A DNA stretch of 64,000 nucleotides from Fulvivirgaceae bacterium JP3-4 (GTDB taxonomy: Bacteria > Bacteroidota > Bacteroidia > Cytophagales > Cyclobacteriaceae), in contig JARKND010000001.1 in NCBI GenBank assembly GCA_029309925.1, positions 2,294,001-2,358,000 of the forward strand, given 5' to 3'. Below are positions 1 through 9,130 of this stretch, in pieces. The position numbers and the translations under genes are program-made. Each line of letters opens with the position of its first letter. The stretch's first letter is position 1. The notes below the pieces were generated by a model that saw only the letters and a list, made by a program, of their open reading frames with translations, searched no databases and was not told where the DNA came from.

Positions 1-1411
1 GTGTATAAAAAACGATCTGCGACCAGAAGGCAAGAATACCCAATCCATAAGAATAGATTGGCTTGTTCACTTGTTGTGGAAGGAAGTAGTAAACAAGGCC
101 GAGGTTGAACAGCATGAACCACATCCCCACACCTTGATGCATGTAGTAGCCCTGTACGATCGTTTCACCTAAACCATCCTGCCACGTAGGCCAATACGCT
201 ATGAAAGCGATAACCAACGTGAAAATGATCGCTGAAACGATGTACCAGTTAGAGATGTAGATTTCGGTCGATCTGCGTTTCGCAATGGTCTGCAGGAAAT
301 TTACGAGTGAGATCACCAGCCCAGCCCCAAACAATGCCATCACGGGCCAAATGTACTCCCGGTACTCGCCCCCACCGTTGTTAATGCCAGCCATCAGACA
401 GAGTGTGCCTAATACTACCGCGCTATTGATCAGCCACAAGGCGATCCATCCTTTGCGGATGCTCGCGAGTGTGGTGTTACTCACTTTTGGCACAACGTAG
501 CACGCCAGTCCAAGCATCGCGAGTGAACTCCAGCCCCAAAACACTGCGTTCGTATGAACGGGCCGCAGCCTGCCAAAGCTCAACCAACTTACCGAGTCCG
601 CTTCGGGCGCTACGAACTTGATGCCCAGGTACTCGCCCACCGTGGTGCCAAATACCAACCAAAATGCTGCACAGCCGAGATACCACAAGATCAGCTTTCC
701 CTGCGGCAACAATTCTTTACGAATGTTGTTCTTCGATTTCTCCTCGACCAATGTCAGCAAAGACTGATCTTGCACCTTGTGAAGAATACCCCGGTGATCG
801 TGCGAGTGATTTATATTTTGGGGAAGCAAAGAAGGCGTTCGATAGCCAAACTCAGCCTCCCGAATGCTCAGTGCGTTGTCTATTTCGTCAGCATTGGATT
901 TACGCAGGTAATCTGCTATGAACGAGGCTTCTTCTTCTCTTTGTTTGCGTTTAGCCGCGCCTAAGAGATTTTTCACGCGCACCATCAAAAAAACTACCGC
1001 AAAGAGCAGCGGGATGGTAATAAGAACAATAGTAATGATGATCCCCCACTGTGAGAACAACGACTGCTCCTCAGAAGATTGAGCAAGGAGTGGCGATGGA
1101 AGTATGGTGATCAGAAGTGCAGCGGCTACCTTCCCGGCCCTTTTTGCCAGGGTGCGAAGCTCGATAAGTTTTCTCACCACAGCTCTGTCCATGTATCGAA
1201 CGATGGCCATGTTCACAGCACGTTCGGACTTGATCGCTACGAGGTTTCTGAACTGTAACGCGATGCCGAGTATGAACACACACATTACGATCAAGGCTAT
1301 CAATACCACCATAAGGCCCGGGAAAAGATCGTCTGTTGCCAGGGATATACCTTCGCTCCTACCTGCGTTGGGAATCATCAAAGCGATGAGTAAACAAAGT
1401 TTCCTATTCAT
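1..1411 (-). CDS. ccoN: cbb3-type cytochrome c oxidase subunit I (CcoN-like), C-terminus cut by window edge
   Basis: Catalytic heme-copper subunit of a cbb3-type terminal oxidase in the inner membrane, reducing oxygen with electrons from cytochrome c. The reading frame runs open from ATG at 1411 to the left edge (470 codons visible, no stop). The family block around residue 280 (WLSFGRLRPVHTNAVFWGW) carries His286, the expected low-spin heme ligand. A second block, GYYMHQGVGMWF with His425, sits where canonical CcoN has its Cu-B histidine (WYGHNAVGF), so the surroundings are diverged. About 225 residues precede the canonical start; they hold two further hydrophobic segments (about 30-52 and 130-152) and a charged linker, an extension absent from proteobacterial CcoN. 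It follows the Rrf2 regulator gene by 40 bp, probably in one transcript. CcoO and CcoP would lie outside the window. Family assignment is firm; whether it belongs to a diverged subclass is inference. Confidence 0.85.
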   Translation of the reverse strand, partial: MNRKLCLLIALMIPNAGRSEGISLATDDLFPGLMVVLIALIVMCVFILGIALQFRNLVAIKSERAVNMAIVRYMDRAVVRKLIELRTLAKRAGKVAAALLITILPSPLLAQSSEEQSLFSQWGIIITIVLITIPLLFAVVFLMVRVKNLLGAAKRKQREEEASFIADYLRKSNADEIDNALSIREAEFGYRTPSLLPQNINHSHDHRGILHKVQDQSLLTLVEEKSKNNIRKELLPQGKLILWYLGCAAFWLVFGTTVGEYLGIKFVAPEADSVSWLSFGRLRPVHTNAVFWGWSSLAMLGLACYVVPKVSNTTLASIRKGWIALWLINSAVVLGTLCLMAGINNGGGEYREYIWPVMALFGAGLVISLVNFLQTIAKRRSTEIYISNWYIVSAIIFTLVIAFIAYWPTWQDGLGETIVQGYYMHQGVGMWFMLFNLGLVYYFLPQQVNKPIYSYGLGILAFWSQIVFYT

Positions 1412-1450
1412 AATAAAAGAGTAATTTGTCGTTTATACGTTCAAATTTTT

Positions 1451-1885
1451 TTAACTCCGCTTCAGGAAGACAAGTCCCTTCTCCAGGCTTTCATTGAATT
1501 CACCGATACGCGTTGTTTCCAGCAGCGACTTCAGTTTCGTGCGGACGATCTTGAACTCATCGTGAATAGGACATGGCTTGTGTTCATTGCACGATTTCAG
1601 ACCCAACCCGCAGCCGGTGAAGAGTTGATTGCCGTCAATAGCAGTCACCACGTCTGCAAGTGTGTGCTTAAGACACTTCTCGTCCATAAAGAAGCCTCCG
1701 TGCGGGCCTTTAACTGATAAAACCAATCCTTTCCGGCTAAGCTCTGTAAGTATCTTACCCATGAAGTGTTCTGGCGAGTCGACACCGTTCGCGATCTCTT
1801 TGATGCTTAAACGGCTACCGTCTTTAGTTTTTTGCGCAATAAAGATCGTTGCGCGAATGCTATACTCGCATGCCTTTGAAAACAT
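1451..1885 (-). CDS. Rrf2 family transcriptional regulator, probable [Fe-S] sensor
   Basis: DNA-binding regulator of the Rrf2 family (IscR/NsrR/RirA group), 144 residues, the usual length. The N-terminal winged helix begins MFSKACEYSIRATIFIA, the typical family start, so ATG at 1885 is chosen over an upstream ATG at 1915. Three cysteines, Cys92, Cys99 and Cys105 (C-x6-C-x5-C, in GCGLGLKSCNEHKPC), match the cluster-binding loop that lets relatives sense NO, iron-sulfur status or redox state. The gene lies 40 bp upstream of the cbb3 oxidase gene on the same strand, suggesting control of respiratory genes according to oxygen or NO; this is inferred from context. The 3' end is close to the next start with no obvious terminator between. 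Confidence 0.9.
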   Translation of the reverse strand: MFSKACEYSIRATIFIAQKTKDGSRLSIKEIANGVDSPEHFMGKILTELSRKGLVLSVKGPHGGFFMDEKCLKHTLADVVTAIDGNQLFTGCGLGLKSCNEHKPCPIHDEFKIVRTKLKSLLETTRIGEFNESLEKGLVFLKRS

Positions 1886-1904
1886 AGTGTGTGAGAATAC
1901 GAAC

Positions 1905-1912
1905 CAAAGGTA
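1905..1912 (-). promoter_or_regulatory. Candidate Bacteroidota -7 box for the Rrf2-ccoN unit
   Basis: On the minus strand the octamer reads TACCTTTG, fitting the Bacteroidota -7 consensus TAnnTTTG, about 20 nt before the Rrf2 start codon. No clear -33 TTG element is found at the usual distance, so this is a weak call based on motif and position only. Confidence 0.3.
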
Positions 1913-2142
1913 CAAATAGATTCGTAAAATAAAAGATATTTTTATCGTTTATTATTAATATTTGGTTTTTAGGCTTTTTGGCTAGCATTAAAGACCGTAT
2001 CGCCAGGCTTCGTGATCAGTCATTCACAAGACCGACCGTCTGAGGCAATCTAGATCGCCTCATAACAAAATATGTTTAGTACATTCCGAAATGGTGCAGT
2101 TTTTCCTGTGGCGACTGGTTTGCGAATGCAACTATATCCCTT

Positions 2143-4182
2143 TCACCAAATCTTCACCCGCACGCTATCAGCGCGCCACATCGGTTGTCCAGGCTGCACG
2201 TTAAAAGCTTCGTAAAACTCCGGCACATTTGCTAACGGACCGTTCACGCGCAAGAAGGGCGGTGAATGAACATCAGACATCACCTGCTGTGCGAGTCTTT
2301 CGTCTCTTGAAATAATCTTCCAACTCAACGCATAGCCCAGGAAGTAGCGCTGCAGCGGAGTTAAGCCGCCAATCTTTTTATTCGCTTTATACTCATCGGT
2401 CTTTTTATAGGCATCGAGTGCAATCATGACTCCGCCCAAATCTGCAATGTTCTCTCCTGCCGTTGCCCTTCCGTTGATCTTCATACTATCGAGCACCACA
2501 TAATTATCAAACTGGTTTACAATTCCATTAACCTTTTCTTCGAACAGTCTGCGATCCTTCTTCGTCCACCAGTTCTTCAAATTTCCTTCGGCATCGTATT
2601 GACTTCCCTGGTCATCAAACCCGTGCGTGAGTTCGTGACCAATCGTAGAAGCGCCACCGTAACCATACACAATCGCATCATCAGCATCCTCATCGTGCAA
2701 GCCCGGGATCATGAAAATGGCAGCGGGCAAAACTATTTCATTGTTTGACGGATTGTAATATGCGTTCCATGTCTGTGGTGTCATATGCCATTCATTGCGG
2801 TCTACTGGCTTGTGAAGCTTGTCCATATAATATCGGTAGAACCACTTTTCACCGGCAATGATGTTGTTCAGGTATGAGTCACGCGTAAACGTAAGCCCGT
2901 TGTAGTCTTTCCATTTCTCCGGATAGCCGACTTTCTTCCGAATGGTGCTAAGCTTTACCAACGCCTTTTGCTTCGTACTGTCACTCATCCAGTCAAGCTT
3001 TTCGATATGTTCGCGGTAAGCAATGATCATTTCATCGACCAGCTTTATATAGCGTTGCTTCGTTTTTTCCGGAAAATAATTTTTCACGAACTCCTGCCCC
3101 AACAAATCTCCGAGGTACGTTTCTTCAGCATCGAGAATGCGCTTCCATCGCGGGCGCATTTGCTTTTGGCCGTTCATAATCGTGCCATAGAAGTAAAAAT
3201 GTTGACGAACAAAATTATGGCTCAGCGCATGCGAGTAATTCCGCAGTAAATGCCAGCTCAGATAACTTTTCCAGACCTCAATGTCTTTTTCGCGCATGAT
3301 TCGCTCAAGTTCTACAAGGAATTCCGGTTGTCCGACTATTGCTGTATCCGTTTGTATTCCCATGCCTTCAAACAGCGCGTTCCAATCTATACCTTTGAAT
3401 CTTCTGGACAGGTCTGAAACAGCAAACTTATTGTAGTTCTTGTACGGGTCACGGAGGTCTTCGAGTTTGCGTGATGCTTTCGCGAGCGAGGTCTCCATTT
3501 CCATTATTGTCTCCGCCTTTTTTCCAGCTAGGATGGAATCATGCCCCGCTAACACAAGCATTTTTGTAATATGACGGACATACTCTTTCCTGATGTTGGC
3601 AGTCCGGCTGTCTTTATTGAAATAGTAATCCCGGTCGGGCAAACCCAAACCACCTTGCGCTATGAAGAGGGCGTACTGTTCGCTGTTCTTGTCATCCTGG
3701 CTCACATAGACGTTGAACATCGCGCTCACTCCCATGGTATGCAATTCTGCCACGATTCCCGGCAAATCCTTTTTAGTTCTAATAGCGTTGATTTTTTCGA
3801 AATACGGCTGAAGGCCAGCGATGCCCTGCTTCTCTAGCCCGAGCGAGTCCATGCCGGTGGCCCACAAAGCACCTATCATTTGAATCGATTTGTTGCCCCC
3901 TGGTTTAGTTGCTGCGCTGTCGCAAATGGCGAGCAATCGCTTATAGATTTCGTTGCGAACTTCCAGGTGAATTCCCCACGAATTTTCAGATTCGGGAATT
4001 GGATTTTGTCTCGCCCAGGAACCGTGAGCAAATTTGAAAAAATCCGATCCGGGGTTCGCAGATGTATCCATGGCAGATACAAGTACATCAGCGTTTGCGA
4101 GTTCCTCCTTGTTGTTACAGGATGTGAGCGCACCAGACACGGCAAGCGCGATCAAGAATTTAAATAGCTGTTGAGGGTTCAT
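2143..4182 (-). CDS. M13 family zinc metallopeptidase (PepO/neprilysin type), lipoprotein
   Basis: Extracytoplasmic zinc endopeptidase of the neprilysin/PepO family that cleaves short peptides. Started at ATG 4182 the protein has 679 residues, normal for the family, and begins with a lipoprotein signal (hydrophobic stretch ending SGALTSC, lipobox Cys near residue 21); a longer frame to 4305 would bury this signal. Zinc ligands are visible: His516 and His520 in GHELTHGFDDQG with catalytic Glu517, and Glu577 in GENIADLGG. NAYYNPSNNEIVLPAAI, before the zinc site, and the C-terminal VHSPPFLRVNGPLANVPEF block are family hallmarks. It stands alone, with the neighbouring GH43 gene divergent. No truncation or frameshift is seen. 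Substrates are unknown. Confidence 0.95.
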   Translation of the reverse strand: MNPQQLFKFLIALAVSGALTSCNNKEELANADVLVSAMDTSANPGSDFFKFAHGSWARQNPIPESENSWGIHLEVRNEIYKRLLAICDSAATKPGGNKSIQMIGALWATGMDSLGLEKQGIAGLQPYFEKINAIRTKKDLPGIVAELHTMGVSAMFNVYVSQDDKNSEQYALFIAQGGLGLPDRDYYFNKDSRTANIRKEYVRHITKMLVLAGHDSILAGKKAETIMEMETSLAKASRKLEDLRDPYKNYNKFAVSDLSRRFKGIDWNALFEGMGIQTDTAIVGQPEFLVELERIMREKDIEVWKSYLSWHLLRNYSHALSHNFVRQHFYFYGTIMNGQKQMRPRWKRILDAEETYLGDLLGQEFVKNYFPEKTKQRYIKLVDEMIIAYREHIEKLDWMSDSTKQKALVKLSTIRKKVGYPEKWKDYNGLTFTRDSYLNNIIAGEKWFYRYYMDKLHKPVDRNEWHMTPQTWNAYYNPSNNEIVLPAAIFMIPGLHDEDADDAIVYGYGGASTIGHELTHGFDDQGSQYDAEGNLKNWWTKKDRRLFEEKVNGIVNQFDNYVVLDSMKINGRATAGENIADLGGVMIALDAYKKTDEYKANKKIGGLTPLQRYFLGYALSWKIISRDERLAQQVMSDVHSPPFLRVNGPLANVPEFYEAFNVQPGQPMWRADSVRVKIW

Positions 4183-4436
4183 AGGTGTATTTTTTTCGAG
4201 GTAGACAGGTCCGAATAAAACTGCTCGCCTTAACGCCACTATCTTACTACTCGACCCCACACGAACGGCATTGAGGATTGGCCGAAGAAGGCCACACGAA
4301 ATCAAACGAATTTAATAAACCATTTCCATTTCTAAAATTTATGATTATGATGGCCCTTCCAGGCCACAAACAAATCCGCAGTAGCGGCTAGCAGATACGG
4401 TCCTTGCGGTTATATTTGCCCAAACACCATTCGATT

Positions 4437-5579
4437 TTGAAGAAAGCACTAAAGATTTCACTCGCGTCAGTTTTGTTGACAGTTGCTCTTACATCGGGTT
4501 TCGCGCAGCCCGGTACTTATCAGAATCCCTTACCGGTAAAATTCGGAGATCCGTATGTGCTGTACGATAACGGCAAGTACTATATGTATGGCACTGGAGC
4601 CGGAGCCCGAAATGGTTTTTCCGCTTACTCCTCCTCTGACCTGGTCAACTGGACGCATGAGGGTCAGGTGTATCGCGCAAGCAACGTCAATGGCTGGAGC
4701 GATTCCACTGCCGCCTGGGATGGAGCATATTGGGCGCCTGAAGTTTATAAATACCAGGGAAAGTTCTACATGTTCTACAGTGCACAATGGAAACTGAATC
4801 CCACCAGCGAGGTCGAAAACTTTCGCATCGGAGTTGCTGTGGCAGATAATCCAACCGGACCGTTTACTGACCTGAACAAACAACCGATATTCGATCCCGG
4901 TTATCCGATCATTGATGCTAATGTACTTTTCGATCGTTCAGGAAGAATTTACCTCTACTATTCGCGCGCCTGTTACAAACATCCCGTGGAAAGTGAAGTG
5001 GCAACGCTTGCGAAACAGAAAGGATGGTTTGACGTGATTGAAGAGAGCTGGGTTTATGGCGTTGAGCTTAAGCCTGACTTCACTGGCGTGAAAGGTGAAC
5101 CTGTGCTCCTGCTCCGCCCTCCTGTAAAAATGGACGACAAGCAAGCCGAATGGGAAAGTCGTTCAGTCACATCACGCGAAGTGAACAGAAGATGGACTGA
5201 AGGGTCGTTCATCTTCAAAAAAGGAGACACATACTATATGATGTATTCTGCAAACTACTTCGGTGGCAAGAACTACGCAGTAGGATACGCAACTTCAAAA
5301 AGACCGCTCGGCCCTTTTACGAAAGCAGGGAACAATCCAGTGTTACAAAAAAATACAGAAAAAGGTGGCGTAGTGACAGGCACAGGTCACAACAGCGTAG
5401 TATACTCGCCTGACGGGAAAGAAATGTTTTGCGTCTATCACGCGCGTACCACAGCCACCGGTGACGAACGTGTTGTCTTCATCGACCGGATGAAAATCTT
5501 GAAAGACGGAACGCTTGTGGTGGAAGGACCAACGACTTCGCCACAGCGCATACCGGGGAAGTTGCGAGCCGGGAACTAA
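4437..5579 (+). CDS. Glycoside hydrolase family 43 protein, exported
   Basis: Secreted five-bladed beta-propeller glycosidase of family GH43, acting on arabinose- or xylose-containing polysaccharides; the exact substrate cannot be read from sequence. The three catalytic acids are visible: Asp38 (KFGDPYVLYD, general base), Asp160 (PIIDANVLFD, pKa modulator) and Glu255 (RWTEGSFIF, general acid). I chose TTG at 4437 because it gives a clean signal peptide (MKKALKISLASVLLTVALTS, then GFAQ); a longer frame from TTG 4404 adds eleven unlikely residues. TATATTTG at 4411-4418 fits the Bacteroidota -7 box and would place transcription start just ahead of 4437, supporting the later start. About 380 residues, single domain. 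Together with the convergent fucosidase gene it suggests glycan foraging. Confidence 0.88.
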   Translation: MKKALKISLASVLLTVALTSGFAQPGTYQNPLPVKFGDPYVLYDNGKYYMYGTGAGARNGFSAYSSSDLVNWTHEGQVYRASNVNGWSDSTAAWDGAYWAPEVYKYQGKFYMFYSAQWKLNPTSEVENFRIGVAVADNPTGPFTDLNKQPIFDPGYPIIDANVLFDRSGRIYLYYSRACYKHPVESEVATLAKQKGWFDVIEESWVYGVELKPDFTGVKGEPVLLLRPPVKMDDKQAEWESRSVTSREVNRRWTEGSFIFKKGDTYYMMYSANYFGGKNYAVGYATSKRPLGPFTKAGNNPVLQKNTEKGGVVTGTGHNSVVYSPDGKEMFCVYHARTTATGDERVVFIDRMKILKDGTLVVEGPTTSPQRIPGKLRAGN

Positions 5580-5682
5580 GAGCTGGCAGGAACTGGGTAC
5601 TGGGAGTCCAATCGCTTTTGGCTTTTTTTTGCCATTGGCGGTTAGCATTGGTGCGCTGATCGCAAAAAAGAGTTCACGATTG

Positions 5683-7062
5683 CTATTTCAAACAATCAGA
5701 CAATTTAAAAACCCACGCATGTTGGCAAGGGATCTCAGACAGCGCCATCTTCGGGGGCGAAATGTTTTTACCAGAAATGCTGACGCTCTTTTTGTATCCC
5801 AGCAATTCGACCTTGGAAGGTTTCTCAGCCAAAGCTACGGAAAATGGATTAACAGGGTACTCTGTAAATATTGCATAAAGGTCTTTGCCCTTTGTTGTGT
5901 AGAATACAGTTGGGTTTGTTTGTTGGGGTGCTGCATCCCACGGCTTCGTCTCATAAATAGCTTCACCGTTCACCTTCAGCCATTCCCCTATGTCGGATAA
6001 ACGTTGCTGCATAATCACGGGGATTCTTCCATCAGCAGTTGGTCCAATATTTAACAGCAGATTTCCGCCTGTCGAAACTTTTTCGATCAGGATCTTGATC
6101 ACCTCTTTTGAAGAAGCATAGTCCTCGAGATTTTCATTTCGGTTGTAACCAAATGAGGATCCAATGCCTCTGCATTCCTCCCATGGATGATCGATCTTTT
6201 TGCTTGTTGCGTTTTCGTCATGCACAAGGTCGTACTCAGTTGTATAAATGCCTCCGTGCTTACCGCGTGTTTCCTTACCCCATCGGTCATTCACCACTAT
6301 ACTTTTGCCGACCGGTGATTCATTGTAGAGCCACGCCAGGAACTCGGTGCTTTTCCAAACCTCTGAAGGATGATCCCATTCACCATCTGTCCAAAAAATG
6401 TCTGGTTGATATTTCACGACCAGATCTTTCATTTGCGGTGTCATGTGATCTTGAACGTACCGGTTGACATCACTTCGATATAACGGATTGAACCATTCAT
6501 AAAGTGAATAGTAATAACCCATACGAAGTCCTTCCGCACGCACCGCTTTCAACAGGTCGCCAGCCAGATCGCGATGCGGTCCGACATCCACCGCGTTCCA
6601 ATTCCAGGCTTGCTGACTTGGCCACAAGGTAAAGCCTTCATGATGTTTGGACGTCAATACGACATAGCGTGCACCGGAGCCTTTTAAGATTTTTGCCCAT
6701 TCCTGCGGATCAAACATCTCTGCGCGAAAATCTTTTACAAAGTCCTGATATTGAAAATCCGATCCATAAGTCTTGTCATGGTAACTTTTGAAATATTGAT
6801 GGGCTTTATCCGTTGGATTTTTTAATCGCCACCAATACCACTCAGCGTAACATTGATAGATGCTTGCTCCATCACTGGGCACCGGGCCCCAGGCGGGCAC
6901 TGAGAATAATCCCCAATGAATAAAGATTCCGAATTTCGCATCAGTAAACCATTGTGGAATTGGCCTGCTGTCAATCGAAGCCCAGTTCGCTTCGTATCGT
7001 TGACTATAACCAGTTAACGTCAACAGCAAAAAAAGGAAAGCAATGATGGATGTCTTCTTCAC
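5683..7062 (-). CDS. Alpha-L-fucosidase (GH29), exported
   Basis: Retaining exo-fucosidase that removes terminal L-fucose from glycans. The 459 residues start with a signal peptide (MKKTSIIAFLFLLLTLTGYS, Q). The GH29 barrel is complete: WFTDAKFGIFIHWGLFSVPA near the N-terminus, KHHEGFTLWPS, and FWTDGEW with Asp226 as the expected nucleophile; GGNLLLNIGPTADGRIP closes the barrel, followed by VNGEAIYETKPW and a small beta domain. The general acid is poorly conserved in this family and I cannot assign it. The gene is convergent with the GH43 gene, ending about 100 bp from it. A decayed second copy of a fucosidase C-terminus lies near 51 kb. Confidence 0.95.
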   Translation of the reverse strand: MKKTSIIAFLFLLLTLTGYSQRYEANWASIDSRPIPQWFTDAKFGIFIHWGLFSVPAWGPVPSDGASIYQCYAEWYWWRLKNPTDKAHQYFKSYHDKTYGSDFQYQDFVKDFRAEMFDPQEWAKILKGSGARYVVLTSKHHEGFTLWPSQQAWNWNAVDVGPHRDLAGDLLKAVRAEGLRMGYYYSLYEWFNPLYRSDVNRYVQDHMTPQMKDLVVKYQPDIFWTDGEWDHPSEVWKSTEFLAWLYNESPVGKSIVVNDRWGKETRGKHGGIYTTEYDLVHDENATSKKIDHPWEECRGIGSSFGYNRNENLEDYASSKEVIKILIEKVSTGGNLLLNIGPTADGRIPVIMQQRLSDIGEWLKVNGEAIYETKPWDAAPQQTNPTVFYTTKGKDLYAIFTEYPVNPFSVALAEKPSKVELLGYKKSVSISGKNISPPKMALSEIPCQHAWVFKLSDCLK

Positions 7063-7153
7063 GAGCGGTTTTTTCTATTAAGATAAATATTCTTTTGATG
7101 GCCGGCAAGCGTGAAGGCTACGGGAAAGATGGCCTGCGCACTAGGCAACCTTT

Positions 7154-7885
7154 TTACTCGACAATTCCGTTCAGTTTTTTGTAAAATCCATCTGCGTAGG
7201 TATCTCCTATCGGGATGTATTGATCGGCAATCCTGATGCGGTTTTTTTCGATATGTTCAATCTTTTGCAAGGCGACCAAATATGAACGATGTACGCGCGC
7301 GAACTTGCTCTCCGGCAGCAATTCCTCGAGGGCTGAAAAACTCATCAGCGTCATTATCTTTTCCGTTGGTGTGTGGATCTGAAGATAATCTTTCATTCCT
7401 TCGACAAACAAGATGTCTTTGATCTCAATTTTCTGAATGCGATAGCCGACCTTAAGAAAAATATAATCGGCATCATGTTTCATTGCCAACTGAGGTTCTG
7501 CTTTAGTTGAGGGCTGGTTTGGATTTGATTCCTGGTAGACGCGCAGCACACCTTTGTAAAATCGTTCGAAGGAGATCGGCTTTAGCAAATAATCTTTCAC
7601 TTCCAGATCAAAGGCCTTCAGCGCATACTGATCGTAGGCGGTGGTGAGTATGATCATCGGCTTCGGATTGAGCATAGAAATAAAACTGATCCCATTCAAA
7701 TCCGGCATATTGATGTCCAGGAATAACAGATCCGGTTTGTCCTCGCCAATTTTCGCTGAGGCTTCAAGCGCGCTCGAAAAACTTCCCTTCCATTCAAGGA
7801 AAGAAACCTTGGCAACGTATTCCTCAAGAATTTTCTGAGCGAGATGCTCATCATCAATTATGTAGCAGCTGAGCTTTTCTCTCAT
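7154..7885 (-). CDS. LytTR family response regulator
   Basis: Cytoplasmic response regulator with an N-terminal receiver (about 1-125; phospho-acceptor Asp in LLFLDINMPDLNG, conserved Lys in DYLLKPISFERF) and a C-terminal LytTR DNA-binding domain (about 140-243; FLKVGYRIQKIEIKDILFVE, FARVHRSYLVAL). 243 residues, full length. Its start overlaps the end of the LytS-type kinase gene by 32 bp, so the two form a translationally coupled two-component pair. The first ABC transporter unit starts divergently at 9131, making it a plausible target; that link is inferred from position. Confidence 0.93.
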   Translation of the reverse strand: MREKLSCYIIDDEHLAQKILEEYVAKVSFLEWKGSFSSALEASAKIGEDKPDLLFLDINMPDLNGISFISMLNPKPMIILTTAYDQYALKAFDLEVKDYLLKPISFERFYKGVLRVYQESNPNQPSTKAEPQLAMKHDADYIFLKVGYRIQKIEIKDILFVEGMKDYLQIHTPTEKIMTLMSFSALEELLPESKFARVHRSYLVALQKIEHIEKNRIRIADQYIPIGDTYADGFYKKLNGIVE

Positions 7886-8879
7886 GAATTTGCTTAATAT
7901 TAATCCTTAACTCCACCCTGAAATACGTTTCTGTTCTTTCGATCTGAAGTTTATGCTTTTCCGGATAGAGCAATTGAAGTCGTTTCTGAACATTGGTCAG
8001 GCCAATGCCCCCGGGCTCTTCCAACAAGTTATCGAGTTTATTGCCAACAGGATTCTGGCAGATGAAAACAAGTGAATTATCCGCCACTGAAACTTTTACT
8101 TTTATATTTCCTGTGTCCGGTTTTGCCGGGCTATGCTTAAAGGCATTTTCCAAAAGCGGAATAAATAACAGTGGCGCGATCTGGCACTTCTCGATCTGAC
8201 CGTCAACTTTGAGCTCAACGACATCATTGGCTTTGTACTTGAGCTGCTGCAGGCCTATATAATCTTTCAGATAATTGAGTTCAGTCGTCAGTGGAACTGA
8301 AGTTGCATTCGATTCATACAGCATATAACGCATCAGCGATGACAAACGCATCAATGCCTCGGGTGCTTCCGGAGCTTGTATGTAAACGAGCGTGTGGATG
8401 TTGTTTAGGGTGTTGAATAAAAAATGTGGATTGATCTGAGATTTAAGATACACGAGTTCTGTGTTGATTGCCTGTTTTAATAATTCCTCTCTTTTAATGG
8501 TCTTGACGATCAACAGGGCAATTGACCCTGCTATGAGACTATTAATAAGAAAGAACGTTACATCTGCCCAATACACACCGGTAAAAAGATAGAAGACCGC
8601 GGAATCGCTTGCTCCATCCCGCAGCCAGGTGAATATTATATATGGAATCTGAGCTGTAAGCAAAATCGCGGCTAAACCGAAAGCATAGCTCCTGTACTTC
8701 TTTCTACTGAGGTACATTTGGAATATGAACAAGTGCACGTAGTACACATATATGCCAATGGAAAAGGACCGTGGTCGTATGGGGTGACCCTCAACAAAAA
8801 ATTCCCACGAAAACATTAAAGCTGCGTAAGCCCACGGAAGGATGTGAATGAGCGCAACTATTCTCCTTGTGTTTGTCAT
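7854..8879 (-). CDS. LytS-type sensor histidine kinase
   Basis: Membrane histidine kinase with the His_kinase (PF06580-type) dimerisation domain that pairs with LytTR regulators. The N-terminal part has about four hydrophobic helices (residues ~5-150). The H-box is in LKSQINPHFLFNTLNNIHTL and the ATP-binding part holds LLFIPLLENAFKHSP and GGIGLTNVQKRLQLLYP. I placed the start at ATG 8879 (MTNTRRIVALIHILPW, 341 residues); the open frame extends to 8963, but those 28 residues do not look like family sequence. The gene overlaps the regulator gene by 32 bp. No extracytoplasmic sensor domain is present, so the signal is probably perceived in or near the membrane. Confidence 0.9.
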   Translation of the reverse strand: MTNTRRIVALIHILPWAYAALMFSWEFFVEGHPIRPRSFSIGIYVYYVHLFIFQMYLSRKKYRSYAFGLAAILLTAQIPYIIFTWLRDGASDSAVFYLFTGVYWADVTFFLINSLIAGSIALLIVKTIKREELLKQAINTELVYLKSQINPHFLFNTLNNIHTLVYIQAPEAPEALMRLSSLMRYMLYESNATSVPLTTELNYLKDYIGLQQLKYKANDVVELKVDGQIEKCQIAPLLFIPLLENAFKHSPAKPDTGNIKVKVSVADNSLVFICQNPVGNKLDNLLEEPGGIGLTNVQKRLQLLYPEKHKLQIERTETYFRVELRINIKQIHERKAQLLHN

Positions 8880-9130
8880 CCCGACAAAGATATTCGTTTC
8901 TGCTATTGCATGCCCTGGTAATCTGCAAGCACGCTCACTGAATCTACCAACCCTCAAAAACAATCTGTTAACGCTCGATCGTCACCATTTTGCTGGTTAG
9001 TCGATTTGTTTGGAGGCTCTGTATAAGTTTTTTTTCATTGATGACGATTCCTCCTTCTTTTGAATCAAGGCAGCTGGGTAATATCCATCTTCCGCCATGA
9101 ATCAAAAACCTCATTGAAAAAATCAACCCA

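Noticed and set aside
554-964. 136-residue plus-strand frame in the first kilobase
   Set aside because: Antisense to the open CcoN-like frame, which carries oxidase motifs on the minus strand.
5515-6000. 161-residue plus-strand frame
   Set aside because: Antisense to the fucosidase gene, which has clear catalytic motifs and a signal peptide.
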